Source of the DNA: Clitopilus passeckerianus
Lineage: Eukaryota; Basidiomycota; Agaricomycetes; Agaricales; Entolomataceae
NCBI GenBank assembly: GCA_944990035.1
Contig: CALYLX010000060.1
Coordinates: forward strand, 186,001 to 250,000
Length of the DNA stretch: 64,000 bases
Direction of reading: 5' to 3'
The notes under the pieces were generated by a model that saw only the letters and a program-made list of their open reading frames with translations, made no database searches and was not told the origin of the DNA. The position numbers and the translations under genes were made by a program. Positions 24,630 through 35,571 of the stretch are shown here, one piece after another (position 1 is the stretch's first letter; every line of letters starts with the position of its first letter).

Positions 24630-25356
24630 TTAGGCGCACAGAACGCTGAAGGCGACAGAAAAAGCTGCTGCTACCCCTGCCAATAAGCCCCCCTTAGATG
24701 CTATGGCTCCATTTCCTTTCCCATTCCCGTCGTCCGAAACAAAGGTGGCAATAGGAACTGCACTCCCAGTATACGACGTGGTTCCGGTGGGCTCGCCCTC
24801 TATCCAGTTCGCCTGCACACACGCACCTCCTCCCTTCCCATCAAGATCACAGCTTATGCTAGCGCCCGTCCAACCAGATGCTGGAGGGTCATGGTGATAG
24901 ACATAATGCGAGGCATCGGCCACCACGGTCGCTAGAGATCAAACGGAGGTGCGTGTCAGTCATACAGCCAGAAATCTCTCGAGGGTCTTGGTATACTCAC
25001 CGTCAACGGTTTGGGGCTCGCTAGTGTAAGTCGAGGGAGGAGGGGCTGTAATGGTGGTAGTTAGGTCGCCGATGGTGAAGACTCCGGAATTGAGTTGTTT
25101 CTCAACAAAGACGCTCGCAACAACATGTTCGTGGTAGGTCGTTGCGCCGTCCGTGCCAGTGCCGATGGCCTCAATTGTAGCAGAGGCGGTTGGGAGATCT
25201 GTCTCTGTGGCCGTTGCAACTGCGTACAGAGTGATCGTCGCTGCTTTGCAGGCTAGTTCGAAAGCGGTATTAGCATCAATCATTTCAACAAGTGACTCCT
25301 AAAAACTCACCGAGAACGGGCAGAGCAATGACGGAAAGTGCGGTCGTGAGTCTCAT
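24630..25356 (-). CDS. Secreted GPI-like protein, trio member B
   Basis: ATG 25356 gives a signal peptide (MRLTTALSVIALPVL). Intron 1 (gtgagt...aactag) separates it from ACKAATITLYAVAT. The central part has GTGTDGATTYHEH and a Thr-rich linker. Intron 2 (gtgagt...ctctag) precedes TVVADASHYVYHHD. A cysteine pair lies in ISCDLDGKGGGACVQ. The C-terminus is a small-residue and hydrophobic tail (LLAGVAAAFSVAFSVLC), consistent with GPI attachment. Exon phases match members A and C. A TATA box (TATAAAG on the minus strand) lies about 65 bases upstream of the ATG. Confidence 0.77.
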
Positions 25357-25418
25357 CTCTAGCTAGTCGTCAACGTTGGGAGTCGTGAGGGCGAAGACGA
25401 AACGACTGCACAGTCTGG

Positions 25419-25425
25419 CTTTATA
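25419..25425 (-). promoter_or_regulatory. TATA box of trio member B
   Basis: TATAAAG on the minus strand, 63 bases before the ATG at 25356. Position and sequence fit a core promoter. Confidence 0.55.
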
Positions 25426-26320
25426 AGGAGGAATTACTCAGGTATATTCTTCACCCTGACCTGACAGGAACAATCATCATGACGATCATGGCACATTACA
25501 TCAACAGGGTCCATTGGACTTGAGAAATTGAATTTACTGACGCGCCGAACGTGTGCTTGTATATTTTCCTCGTCAGAGACAGTCAGAAGGACTGAACCCT
25601 CATCTGGTCCCATCCTGCGACGAGTTCTCGCGCTCAGAGCTCACATCGACCGACTTCCTAAATGATCCCAGAATGTAGATTCATCATGATAAACATCGTT
25701 CGCGCTGATGTCAATTTAGTGTGGCAGAAATAATATGCGGTTCCCGCTCCACCGGAGGGCCAAACCCAACCAGGGACAGAATGCATACTTCCGATAAGAG
25801 AATACCACAGTATCTTTCCTGCCTTTTGAACGGCATCCCTGCGCGTGTCTATTACATGCCGGTTTCCAGCTGGGGGGAGAATGAGGAGATAAATCATTGT
25901 TATAGTTACCTTTGAATTTCTTTGTCCCATAGCGGGAGCCAGTCGTGATGCGCAGCTTCGGGTCTGTTGATCCCACACCAAATATCTGTGATGTTAATCA
26001 AGACGCAATCTCCTGTACTGACTGGAGAGGTACGTGCTTACAAATTCAAGCTGGGCCAGCTCCTATCTCAGGCTCGACGACGTTCTTTTGCTACGCCTTA
26101 AATATCTAGCTCAGGATTATCAACACGCTTTCTTGCGCCACCACTGCATACGATCTTTCGAGTTTGTCTCCCACGAGCTTCAAGCTAGATCGAATTCACG
26201 GCTGAGTGAACGGCACGTATCACAGCATATAAGACATGATTAAAGATGGAATAGCTCACGGGAACAGATTTCGAACGCTTCTATCTACTTAAGCAATTTC
26301 GGACATGGTAGGTAGCTGAC

Positions 26321-26348
26321 CGTAGATCTAATACCGTAGATCTAATAC
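26321..26348 (+). repeat. 14-bp tandem duplication
   Basis: cgtagatctaatac occurs twice, back to back and without mismatch. Too short and isolated to be a satellite; probably a local slippage duplication. Confidence 0.85.
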
Positions 26349-26589
26349 CGATCATGCGGGTCTGGCTGTCAACTTTCAGCTCATTTTACTCCAGCCAATT
26401 ACAGATCGATAGACCGATTTTCGATATTCTGACCATTGGATACGGTGTTCGTCCTTGGGCCTGAACAAACAGTTAATTTCCGCTTTTGGGAGCAATTGAG
26501 ATCAACAGTGGTGACCCGCTCGGTGAATTCACCTCAAAATCATGGGTGTTGGCATATCGCCTCTGGAGGAAAAGAGCAGCTTGTTCTTA

Positions 26590-26960
26590 TGTCTCACCGC
26601 TATTGAGTTGTCAAAATTGCTGCAACGACCGGCATCTGTGAAAGGACTATTCGACGCGTAAGGAGGCTCAAAAGGACAACAGGTGCTGTCGCGGAACAAG
26701 CTGGAAGGACTCGAAAGCTGAATTCTCTGGACATGGCGGTACGTATAGCTTTGTTATTCTCCTATATCCAATCACATTGTATTCTGACATTTGACTACCC
26801 CAGTATCTCGAGAGTTTCATTGAACGAACTATGGACATACACTGGAAGAGCTGCGGCGTGACAAATTGAAGCAAAATATCGCTGATGGGGCCGAATTTGT
26901 GAAGGCAGTACACCGCTATTTCAGAGCTGGTTATCAGCCAAGTATTGCGAATTTGATTAT
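26590..26960 (+). pseudogene. Helix-turn-helix transposase remnant
   Basis: In the plus direction a frame reads VKIAATTGICERTIRRVRRLK followed by GAVAEQAGRTRKLNS. This looks like the homeodomain-like N-terminus of Tc1/mariner or IS630-type DDE transposases. After a possible intron (gtacgt...cccag) comes YLESFIERTMDI and, one frame off, LEELRRDKLKQN, the usual continuation of that region. There is an in-frame stop and a frameshift, and no catalytic domain follows. The assignment rests on pattern resemblance only. Confidence 0.4.
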
Positions 26961-27084
26961 CGTTGAGAATGGAGAAGAGGGAGTCCGGCGTCAAGGTGTG
27001 CATCGATACTGAGCTGGAAGACATGAGCGTGTGGTAGGTTGACGCCGTGCTTGCCCTCGAACGCTCCCAAAAGGGGAAATTAAA

Positions 27085-27561
27085 TATTTGTTCAGCCTCA
27101 AGGACAAACCCCGTATCCAATGGCCAGAATATCGAAAACCGGTCTCTCGATCTGTAATTGGCTGTCATCAACCAACTCATTCATTGACCAGAGTTTCGGA
27201 AGCTACTGCTCTCGAAGCCATTCCAGGCGATGCAGTTGACCACCAGAAAAGTGACATTTGGGCACTTGGCGTTGCGGTAGCTCATCCAAATTTGCATGCT
27301 TCCTATTGGGACTGCATGTGTCCGACAGGTATATGACCTTCTTACCGGAGGCCCCCTTTTTCCAGCATCGTCGCTAGATATATGTACAACGAGACCATTG
27401 AAATTGTCGGCCAGATACTTGTTGCAAGCAACGAAATCTCTGCGCTGGATATTCCCTCAACCCTCCTGTTCCTCAAGGCATGTCTGGTACTCGACCCCTC
27501 CAATAGAGCTAGCGCCAATGATTTACTTAGAAGTGAGGGAGTACAGGGCGGGCAGGTATGA
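27085..27561 (+). pseudogene. Protein kinase C-lobe remnant (SRPK-like)
   Basis: The frame contains DAVDHQKSDIWALGVA, matching kinase subdomain IX (DxWxxG). After removal of a 50-base intron-like stretch it continues VYDLLTGGPLFPASS. One frame away come MYNETIEIVGQILVAS and LDPSNRASANDLLRSEG, matching the final lobe. The frame change near 27375 and the absence of the N-lobe, HRD and DFG motifs mark it as a broken fragment. Agaricomycete genomes contain many similar SRPK-like kinase copies. Confidence 0.6.
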
Positions 27562-27722
27562 GCATGTGGGCGGTGTGCAGACTAAGTGGTTGTTCCGCGA
27601 GGCTAACGCAAGAACCTGGATTCGGAAAGCTGGTACCGCTTTCAACCACACAAGAAGCTAATTTTCCAACTGGGTCGCAACTGGATAGATGATTTAATTT
27701 GTGTGGTATTTCCTTATGTCTG

Positions 27723-28490
27723 TTATAGGACAAGCATCGTCCCCGTGATTATACCCAATATTATTATTGTAGACATTGGCCCTCCGAGTCGGTTCAATGA
27801 ACCCGCCCCGTTGTCTTTCCCATTGCTGCCATCCGTTATTATGGTGTATACCGGAATGGCAGTTCCTGTATAGGTCGCCGTTTGTGTGGGACCTCCTGCA
27901 AACCAGCGTGCCTCGACACAAGAAGCTCCACCATGACTGTCCAAATCGCAACTTGCGCTGACGCCGTAGTAAGCAACGTTGGAGGTCTTGGGCTCCCTGT
28001 AGGCTACGTAATGGGATGCATCAGCAACAATAGTTCCTTGTGAATGAGTTGTCAAATATGATAAGTGTTCCGAGGCCTGAGCGCTAAGCCCATACCTTCA
28101 AACGTTACTGCAGGTGAGGTGGTGCGCGTCCAACCGGCCTCTGTATGGCTCGCATCGATGGTAATTGTCCTCGTTCCCCGTGTTACAACGTCTCCAGAGT
28201 TCAGAGGTTTCTTGATAAAAACGCTGCCTTCAAGGCGCTCGTAATAAGTTGTTGCCCCGTCCGGACCAACACCAATGGGCGAAAGCGTCTGAGATGGACG
28301 AGAAGGGTTGTTCGGATCCCAGGATTCTGTTGCGACTTCGTAAATAGTTATGGTGGCCGCCTGACACACTGCAAATGAAGGAAACGAAAGCAAACGCGAG
28401 GAGTTAGTCTCCGTGATGCTGTGATAGACCTAAAGGCGTACCGATTCCAAGGCTACCAAGCAGCCAAAGGTTGAGTGAGGCAAATCTCAT
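27723..28490 (-). CDS. Secreted GPI-like protein, trio member C
   Basis: ATG 28490 starts a signal peptide (MRFASLNLWLLGSLGI) ending at intron 1 (gtacgc...tttgcag). The mature part opens VCQAATITIYEVATES, with GVGPDGATTYYERLEGSVF as in member B. Intron 2 precedes GTIVADASHYVAYRE. The cysteine pair is SASCDLDSHGGASCVE. The tail (MSTIIILGIITGTMLVL) is hydrophobic to the last residue, as in GPI-anchored precursors. B and C are closer to each other than to A. No known domain recognised. Confidence 0.77.
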
Positions 28491-28850
28491 GATTGACTTG
28501 GAAGAACGTGAATGGGGAGGCCGCCAGAAATACCTCTGTTCTTATAGAGCGCTGGGGGCGATTGAATGTCGATATCGCTGCAAGCGCATGCGATTGGTGC
28601 CTCGGGTTGAAGGGCGCACAGCAATTCACACCTTTCCCAACCTTCAAAGCTTCACCGCCACAGTAGTGACCTGATGACACAATGAGGGAGTCTTCGTGTG
28701 CGTTTGTGCGAGTTAATCTGGAATTCACTTCCAATATACAGTAACACATTGGCTAAACTATCGAGCTTTTGTTAACCCAACATGACGCGTATAGACCAGC
28801 AATTCGCGTACTCTAATGTCCAATGTGACACCAGCCACGCCCAGGCGTTC
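28491..28850. other. Promoter of trio member C and 3' side of METTL16
   Basis: Short spacer; it holds a TATA-like element at 28541-28546 and no gene. Confidence 0.5.
28541..28546 (-). promoter_or_regulatory. TATA-like element of trio member C
   Basis: TATAAG on the minus strand, about 50 bases before the ATG at 28490, a position comparable to the TATA box of member B. Confidence 0.45.
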
Positions 28851-31015
28851 CTAGCCCCCGGTATTTCCGACAATTCTCCTCGTGACATGGCTCACGAAGC
28901 TCTCGAACAGCCTTCGGTGGTGTCCATATAGCCAGCGAGAGACGAGCTCAATGCCTTCCACCCTCATGGAACATATCATGGCTGTGTCCTTATCCGGTAC
29001 CATATGTGCCGAATGGGACGAAATTGGCAGGGAGCTGTCCCTGCCGCGTTTGCGGCGCGCATTCCGTGACCAGGTATCCGTGGAAGCCTGAATGACTAGG
29101 GCGGTTGAGGATTTGGGCGGGGATGATGAGGGTGCTTGAGGTAGGAAGTCTGTGAAAGGGTCTGAAGCGCGTGAAACGAGGATATCGCTGTTTTGAGAAA
29201 GGAGGTCCTCTACCCTGCTCAGCCACCGTTCGAGCTCCTGAGCCAGGGGAGGACCAGAGGCATTCGGGAGGTTATATCGAACCGTGTTGTGTGGAGGAAG
29301 AAGCGGTTGCAGGATTGCATTAGGTTTTGGGAGGCGGCAGAGTTCCTGTGAAAAAGTTAGTAATTGTGCCTAACAAAGAGGGGTGGTAAGCGTACGTCAG
29401 GTAGGCGATAATCGTCCAGGGACCAGCCCACCGCCCAGCGCCTGGTTTGCCCTTGTACGAACTCGGTGATGGCATAGTTCGTTATCTGAAGAGAAAGATG
29501 TTAGCATCATGAAAGGAATGCAGGCTCAAAGTAATTGCCTCCAGTTTCCGCATTTGCGCCACTATCTCCCTCACGGAGGATAGTTTCCCCAGCATTGAGG
29601 TATACCACCTCACAGTCTCAGCACCTACGACACTCTGAGGGCCCGTTCCAGGCAGCTTGCCTGTGTTGGTCTTTTGCCTCTTGCTCGGACGTTCGCTATC
29701 CCGATGGTCTCCAGGAAGTGCAACGGCCTGTTGGTGTTCCTTCTTCTGTTTCGATAGTCGTACGCTTTCACGAACCATCGACCCTACGAAATGAACCTCG
29801 CCGCCTGGAGTGATCATCTCGACAGGGGCACCAGTGCAGACCTATAGCGAGCAGGATAATCAGCATCCAGTACAGGAGTAGTTAGCCCCGGGGGACCTAC
29901 CCCGAAAGCCCCTTCCTCCTTGGCATTATTGCTGTTTGTGACCTCCTCGGCACTGGTGTAAAATGGAGGATTGCACATGGTGAACTGAATTTCGACGTGT
30001 TTCTGGCGGTTTTGAGGCTTATTGACGGAGGTTGGATTGTCTTGCACGTCTGGTGGATGGCTATCGACTGAAACTGTGGAAGTGCTTGGCTCGGATTTGG
30101 CCATAAGTGAGGATTGGTTGGCTAAGGCAGGCGGAACAGTCGTGAAAATCTGGTCGAACCCGAAGTGGACGTCGTCCATATTTCCAGAGGCGTGTCCTTG
30201 AACGCAAGGAGCTTCGGCACGTACGACAGTAATCCGACTGGTCAAGTCATTTTTCTCGATGTTCCGCTTTGCAAATTGGTATGATTCGGGGGCCAACTCT
30301 ACAGACACGTCAGGAGAACGTGTACATTAAGTAGAGGAGACGTAATCGTACCAGAGGCTACAAACGTCCAGTCTTTCTCCAGCGATGTCGCCAATAGCGG
30401 GTAAATTGCAGATGCCCCTGTTCCTCTAAGAGATATATTAGCTCGCTACAAAGAGAGCGACGAAATGCATGGCTTACATGTCCAACCCACGAACGTTGAT
30501 AGACCCGTGCTCGCTGAAGCCCTCCTTCTCCTGTACTACTCGCCGAAGTGCCGAGACCACATCTTGGATCCAAAGAACGTAGTTAAGCCTGTGATGTCGA
30601 TATGGTTAGTGCCCTGCCTCAGAAACCAGACCCCAGAAGACTTGCCTGTTCGGTACCTGATGAAATTTGTCAACATTGTCATTGAATGGCCAATTTAACG
30701 AGGATTTGCTGTACGGGAGGACACAACCGATCCGGCGGTAGTTCTAGCTCAATGTTGAAGTCTTTCTTAAGAAGGGCTTGAGTAAGGCATCTGCAAGCCT
30801 GTGAGTTCAACATCGACTGTCCAAATGCCGACCAACCTACCGTTGGGCCTCTTCGTTATGAAAGTCAAGCGTTCGTCCACGAAGGCTGTTTCAACAGGTC
30901 AGGATATAGGTCCTGTACTTCCAGAAAGTAGTCCTCACAACGATGACAAAAGCGGATAAGCTGCAGCAAGATCTTTGAAATCAGGAGCCTCGCGGTAAGG
31001 ATTTCGAGGGTGCAT
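28851..31015 (-). CDS. METTL16-type U6 snRNA m6A methyltransferase
   Basis: ATG 31015: [21 protein letters not shown], then [15 protein letters not shown] after intron 1, the classic N-terminus of the METTL16/DUF890 family. [12 protein letters not shown] follows, then the SAM-binding loop [33 protein letters not shown], and the catalytic NPPF motif (FTMCNPPFY, about 29950-29975). The C-terminal part includes [12 protein letters not shown] and ends GNTGG with TAG at 28851-28853. Known members methylate A in the ACAGA box of U6 snRNA; this one very likely does the same in the nucleus. Several introns of 45-70 bases are needed. tRNA-Ser(AGA) lies immediately upstream on the same strand. Confidence 0.88.
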
Positions 31016-31063
31016 GTCGTCGTGGACGGAGAAGAGATGAAAAAGGCGCAAAAAGTTTAAGAG

Positions 31064-31167
31064 CGACGCCAGCAGGATTCGAACCTGCGCCCTCAAAGAG
31101 GAACAGATGACCAACAGGATATGGGCCCCATTCTAATCTGTCGCCGTAACCACTTGGCTATAGCGCC
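31064..31167 (-). tRNA. tRNA-Ser(AGA) with 22-nt intron, copy 2
   Basis: Same cloverleaf as the gene at 13880-13983, with intron 31109-31130 identical in sequence. The T loop is TTCGAAT. It ends 48 bases before the METTL16 ATG, so the tRNA terminator (a run of A's near 31050 on the plus strand) falls inside the METTL16 5' leader or core promoter. Confidence 0.93.
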
Positions 31168-31444
31168 TGCAAGATTTATGTTGTTTGGCCTCTGAATCGA
31201 TTATTTGTGTCATGTTGTGGCACCAGGTAAAGCCGAGTCCGATGATTAGCCGAACCCGGACTCAGGCTTTGACCTTGATGCATCGACGTCAACGTGCGTG
31301 AAAACATTCGCGTAGACGCTTTTTAGAAAGGAGCTGTATTGCCACTGAAAGATCCTAACAGGGTAAATGATGATTTAAAGTGTCCCAGGCTTTCCACTGC
31401 ACGTCCTCCCTATCCAATTCCGATTGCACTTCTCCGCGCCGAAC

Positions 31445-32991
31445 CTATGGGAAGATAGCTCGAATAGTTTCTGTTAGTGTTACACCTATAACCTGATACG
31501 TGCCCAAAGTCGAATATCCAACATCCAAGGCCTCCACACGCTCATTACACACCCCAGCCGTATTTTCCTTGCCTGGTGGGAACCAAGCGACGGTCAAATC
31601 AAGCCGCCGTAGGTGCTGGCACGATTTGACAACGTGTGGTAACCCACCCATCGTAACTCGCGGAGTTTTGTTCTTTCCGCCTCCGAGATGAAAGTTCGAG
31701 GTTCGGCCATACAACGGTAGCTTCTTTGAGCCATGCATCATCTAGGTGAGTTGCCGATGGGAGAGAGAGGTTGATATGGCGTAAGCCTTTGAGCTGAAAG
31801 AGTGAGTCGAAGTCTGCAGGAATTCGGGCATCTGACAAAGGTAAGGACCTGCCAGACTCGCCCAGAGGCTCCTCTCGAAGCAGACTCTAGGGCCGGATTG
31901 TTTGATATCATTGTGGAAATCAATGTGTCTGATATCGTAATTGAGGATGAGTTGTCGGAGAGGAGCTCAAGATGATGGAGTGCAGGACAAAGTGACTTGA
32001 TCACCATCAGTCCAGACTCCCAATTCTTAACTGGAATGGCAAGATGACTCAGATGCTGAAAGTAGTCTGCCGGTAGGGGAGACGAAAGGTGGGATTCGTC
32101 TAGGTAAAATTGATATCCTTTTTGATACAGCCGTTTCACCCGCCAGTTGACTGATACGTCAAGGCGATGAAAGTTTGAGAGGTCCGCAACCTTTGTGAAG
32201 AGCCGTCCAGATAGAGCATTGTGGATGACGTGTAACGATTTTCCCGCAGGAAAGGCTTCCAGCACGGCAACCAAAGTTTCCTCGGGGAACTTGGGGCCCG
32301 AGGGACCAAAGCAGTTGGTCAAATGTAGGGCATTTAAGCCCGGACATTGGCGAGGTGTTGAGGATAAAACCGTGTTTGGACCATACTTGCTGCCAAGGGT
32401 TGCGTCGCCCCTCAAATGTACGGGGTGAAGGCCAGGGGTAAAAATGCAGAGAAACGTCCTTCAGTCGCCAGCCAATTACATCGTAGCGCCGAAGGTTAGG
32501 GAGGATATTCTTGAGAGGGTGATGGGAGGTGAGTTCAACGAGGACTTCGTGAGTGGTCACCGGTCGCTGATCCCCACATCGATCCCACACTAGACTCCGC
32601 ATCTTCCGACCATAGTAGAAGATCCTGGCCCAATCCTCCTTCACTAGCTTCCGCGACAGAAACTTGTCAGTTCTTAGGAGGTTTCGCAATGTCATATCAG
32701 GTCATGATCAACTCATAACACGTTGAAATTGATCATTCGAGTTCCAAACACGGTGCAGCGCGTCAGCAGGCAACGAAGCTGCAACGAGTCCCAGTAGAGT
32801 ATTGACGCTTCCAGAGTACGTCTAGTGCGTTTTCTGTACCAATAATTGGCGTATGTAGCGGGTCTCCTTAATGGGAAACGAGTGCTTACCTGTGAATGAT
32901 TTGCAAGTTACAGCAGTACATAGGAGATCGGATCGGCGACATGCTCAACAATCTCTCGACAAACTTCACTCACTTGAAGACAGGGATGCAT
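31445..32991 (-). pseudogene. F-box/LRR-like gene (family 1), multiply frameshifted
   Basis: ATG 32991 opens MHPCLQVSEVCREIVEH, but the F-box is already broken: the conserved TAVTCKSF lies in another frame from the start. Exon 3 reads KLVKEDWARIFYYGRKMRSLVWDR, matching the family, and then changes frame at least three times (around 32400, 31850 and 31740) before ending at the stop at 31445. The sister gene at 33274 aligns along its whole length (for example KEDWARxxYYGRKM, PADYFQHL, AWFPPGKE), so the two look like a tandem duplication. Confidence 0.85.
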
Positions 32992-33273
32992 TTGCTTCGA
33001 ACAGCCTTGAGGGTATGGGGGTACTGAGGCAGTCAAGTGACATCAGTCTGAATCTCTCATGTTTGTGTTTGCTCATGAGTGGCAATCACCTTTAGAAGAC
33101 GTAGTCGGACTTCTGCGGGCCAGTTCGACACTTTAAAAAGCTAACGAGGCAAAGGCTAGTATTCAGGTACACTTGCCTAGGTACATATTTACGGTATTCC
33201 AACCTTGGTAATGAGGATTCTCCGGAGTGTATCTATAAGCCGACACTACTTCCTCAATACTTGGGAAGATAGC

Positions 33274-34781
33274 TCAAATGGTTTTCGCGGTACCAGCGAG
33301 CTGATGGAAATCCGACGAAGAATATCCAACATCCAAGCTCGTAACGAACTGGCTGCGCGCCCTCTCCGCTTTTTCATCCTCGACCGGGAACCACGCCACA
33401 TGGACAACAAGCTCCTGGAGCCCCCTACACGCACTGAGAAGGTTCAGTAGGCCATCCAGCGTCGGTCGAGGAGACTCCTCTTTCTTGGCTCCTAGATGTA
33501 AATGAAGGAGGTTAGGCCAGACAATAGAGGCCTCTTGGAGCCACGTATCATCGAAGTGATTAGCTGATGGAAGTGAAAGGATGAGGTGGCGTAAGGCTTT
33601 GAGTTGAAAAATGGGACCGAAGTCTGCGGGGATGACAGTATCTGAAGACGGTGGAGGCGGATCAAACTCGCTCCAAATTCTTTCATGAAGCGCAAGAAAT
33701 ACTAGACATGGATGGTCCGAGCCGATCGCAGCAATAAGTGTTTCTAGCGTGGTGATTGAGGATGGCTTGTCGGCGAGGAGGTCAAGATGGAAAAGTGAAT
33801 GTTGGAGGAGCTTGACTACCATCAACCCGCATTCCCAGTTTCTCACTGGAATTGTGAGATAGCGCAGGTGCTGAAAGCAGTCGGTTGGAAATATGGAGGA
33901 AGGATGGGAGCTACCCAGGAAAACCTCATCTGCTATCGGATTCTGGATTATTCTACGCCAGTTGAGAGAGATGTCAAGGCGACGAATGGGTAACAGCTCC
34001 GTGATTTTCAAGAGTTGCTCAGATAGATGGGTGTCGACGAGTTCTAATGATTCCAGCGCAGGGGCGGCTCTCAGGATAGGAATAAGGGTATCCTCACCGA
34101 GAATGTCATCAAGGGTACCAGATACAAAAGTACGGTTGGAAAGACGAAAGACCTTCAAATGCGGACAGAGAAGAGGTATCGAAGACAGAACTGCGTGTGG
34201 CATGTGCTGGCCGTCATCGATTGCATAAGCGTTCAATTGGATGGAGTGAATGCTCTTTGTAAGAAACGAGGCGAGCAAGGGAAGATCAGACGATCGCCAG
34301 TCAAGTAGTTCGTAGCGTCGTATATTAGGGAGCAGCAGCTTCAGCGGGCGATAAGAACAGAGCCGAACCAGGAGTTCATGGGTGACCAACGGTCGTTGAT
34401 CTGTACGTCGATCCCATACAAGGGTCCTCATCTTTCGACCATAATACAAAGCTCTTGTCCAGTCCTCTTCCACTAAGCTGCGCGAGAAGTACTTGGCGTG
34501 TCTGAGGAAAATTTGATATTCCAAGGACATTGGCAACTCACGATGCAGGTTCAGCGCACCAGCACGCAGCAATGAGCCTCCCAATAGAGTGTTGGCGCTT
34601 CCAGAGGGTGTACAGCGCGTTTTCCGCACGTATGAATCGCTTAGGTAGCTGGTTCCATTCTTATATGCAAAGGCGTATCCGTGAATGACGCGCAAGTAAC
34701 AGCACTGGTTACAAGATCAGGATCTTCGAGGTGATCGAGAATCTCTTCACAGATTTCATCCACAAGCAAGCATGGATGCAT
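33274..34781 (-). pseudogene. F-box/LRR-like gene (family 1), intron 1 splice sites lost
   Basis: ATG 34781: MHPCLLVDEICEEILDHL ... TSAVTCASF, a good F-box. In relatives a GT donor follows at once; here the sequence is ttcacggatacg, with no GT. The expected acceptor before ENALYTLWKRQ reads gcgg instead of an AG. Intron 2 (gtgagt...cgcgcag) is normal and leads into SLVEEDWTRALYYGRKMRTLVW. From there a frame of about 400 codons is intact to the stop at 33274-33276. So the body is preserved but the F-box cannot be joined by standard splicing. It could survive as an F-box-less protein from an internal start (MSLEYQIFL), or be a young pseudogene. Confidence 0.7.
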
Positions 34782-35571
34782 TTCTGTTCGGATAGGCTTT
34801 TATTCCACCGTGTTATGCAACGTGTTGAGACTCAGAGAGTACAGCGTCTGAGAGTATTTGAGCTTGGGCATCATGATCGTCTGAATCTGGCAGGGGCTAG
34901 GTTGTCCCTACTTCTTTGTGCGTGCTTGGCAATCACCTCAGAAATACTTACGCGGCGGGGCTTCTACGGCGTGCCGAGCTTCCATCACCATCTTTTCTGA
35001 TTCCATTGGCTCTCTGACATTCATTTTTCTTGACAACTAAAATTATGTCAAATGCTCGAGGGTCAGCCGACCTTTCTAGTTACTGCCGCTAAATCTTCAT
35101 TGGCTTGCGCTCAGTCGGGCGTCGCTGACCACTTCCAGGTCAGTGAATACATACCATTCACAGGTCCAGCTGTTGTTCGCTCAGGGCGTTTCAGGCGCCT
35201 AATCTTCCCTTTTGGTTGACCGAAAGGCGTCAACTTTAGAGTCATCTGACACTATTCCTGGATATCGGGAGGAGCTCACACCATCCGGTATCATTTCATC
35301 TCCGGTCTAAAAGAGACTTTATCTGATTTCTGGCGTCGCCTGCGTTCGGATGAATACAGTCATGATCAGATTATGACTTCGAGGGGACGGGACCGTTCCT
35401 GAAAGGTATTACCCGATACTCCTCGAGTAATTCTAGGACTAATCCGGCATTTGTTATCTCTTGTTGTTGGTTTGATCCAAGAAGAGCTTCGTTCGGTCGA
35501 CATATAAATGGAATCCTATGTTCAAAACCGTTTACGGCCCTCGAAACGCACACCACTACTGATATCATAGG
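34782..35571. other. Promoter region of the P450, no other gene seen
   Basis: 0.8 kb between two divergent starts. Only short open frames without features. Confidence 0.5.

Larger units (their letters stand above)
25357..26589. other. Intergenic region with a small tandem repeat
   Basis: 1.2 kb with the promoter of trio member B at its left edge. I see no intact gene. A short tandem duplication lies at 26321-26348. Confidence 0.5.

Noticed and set aside
26668..27180. 170-codon minus-strand open frame
   Set aside because: Antisense to the transposase and kinase remnants, which explain the sequence better; its own product has no recognisable feature.
20168..28490. Biosynthetic gene cluster
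   Set aside because: No core synthase, tailoring enzyme set or regulator accompanies the secreted proteins, and the P450 at 35572 is isolated.
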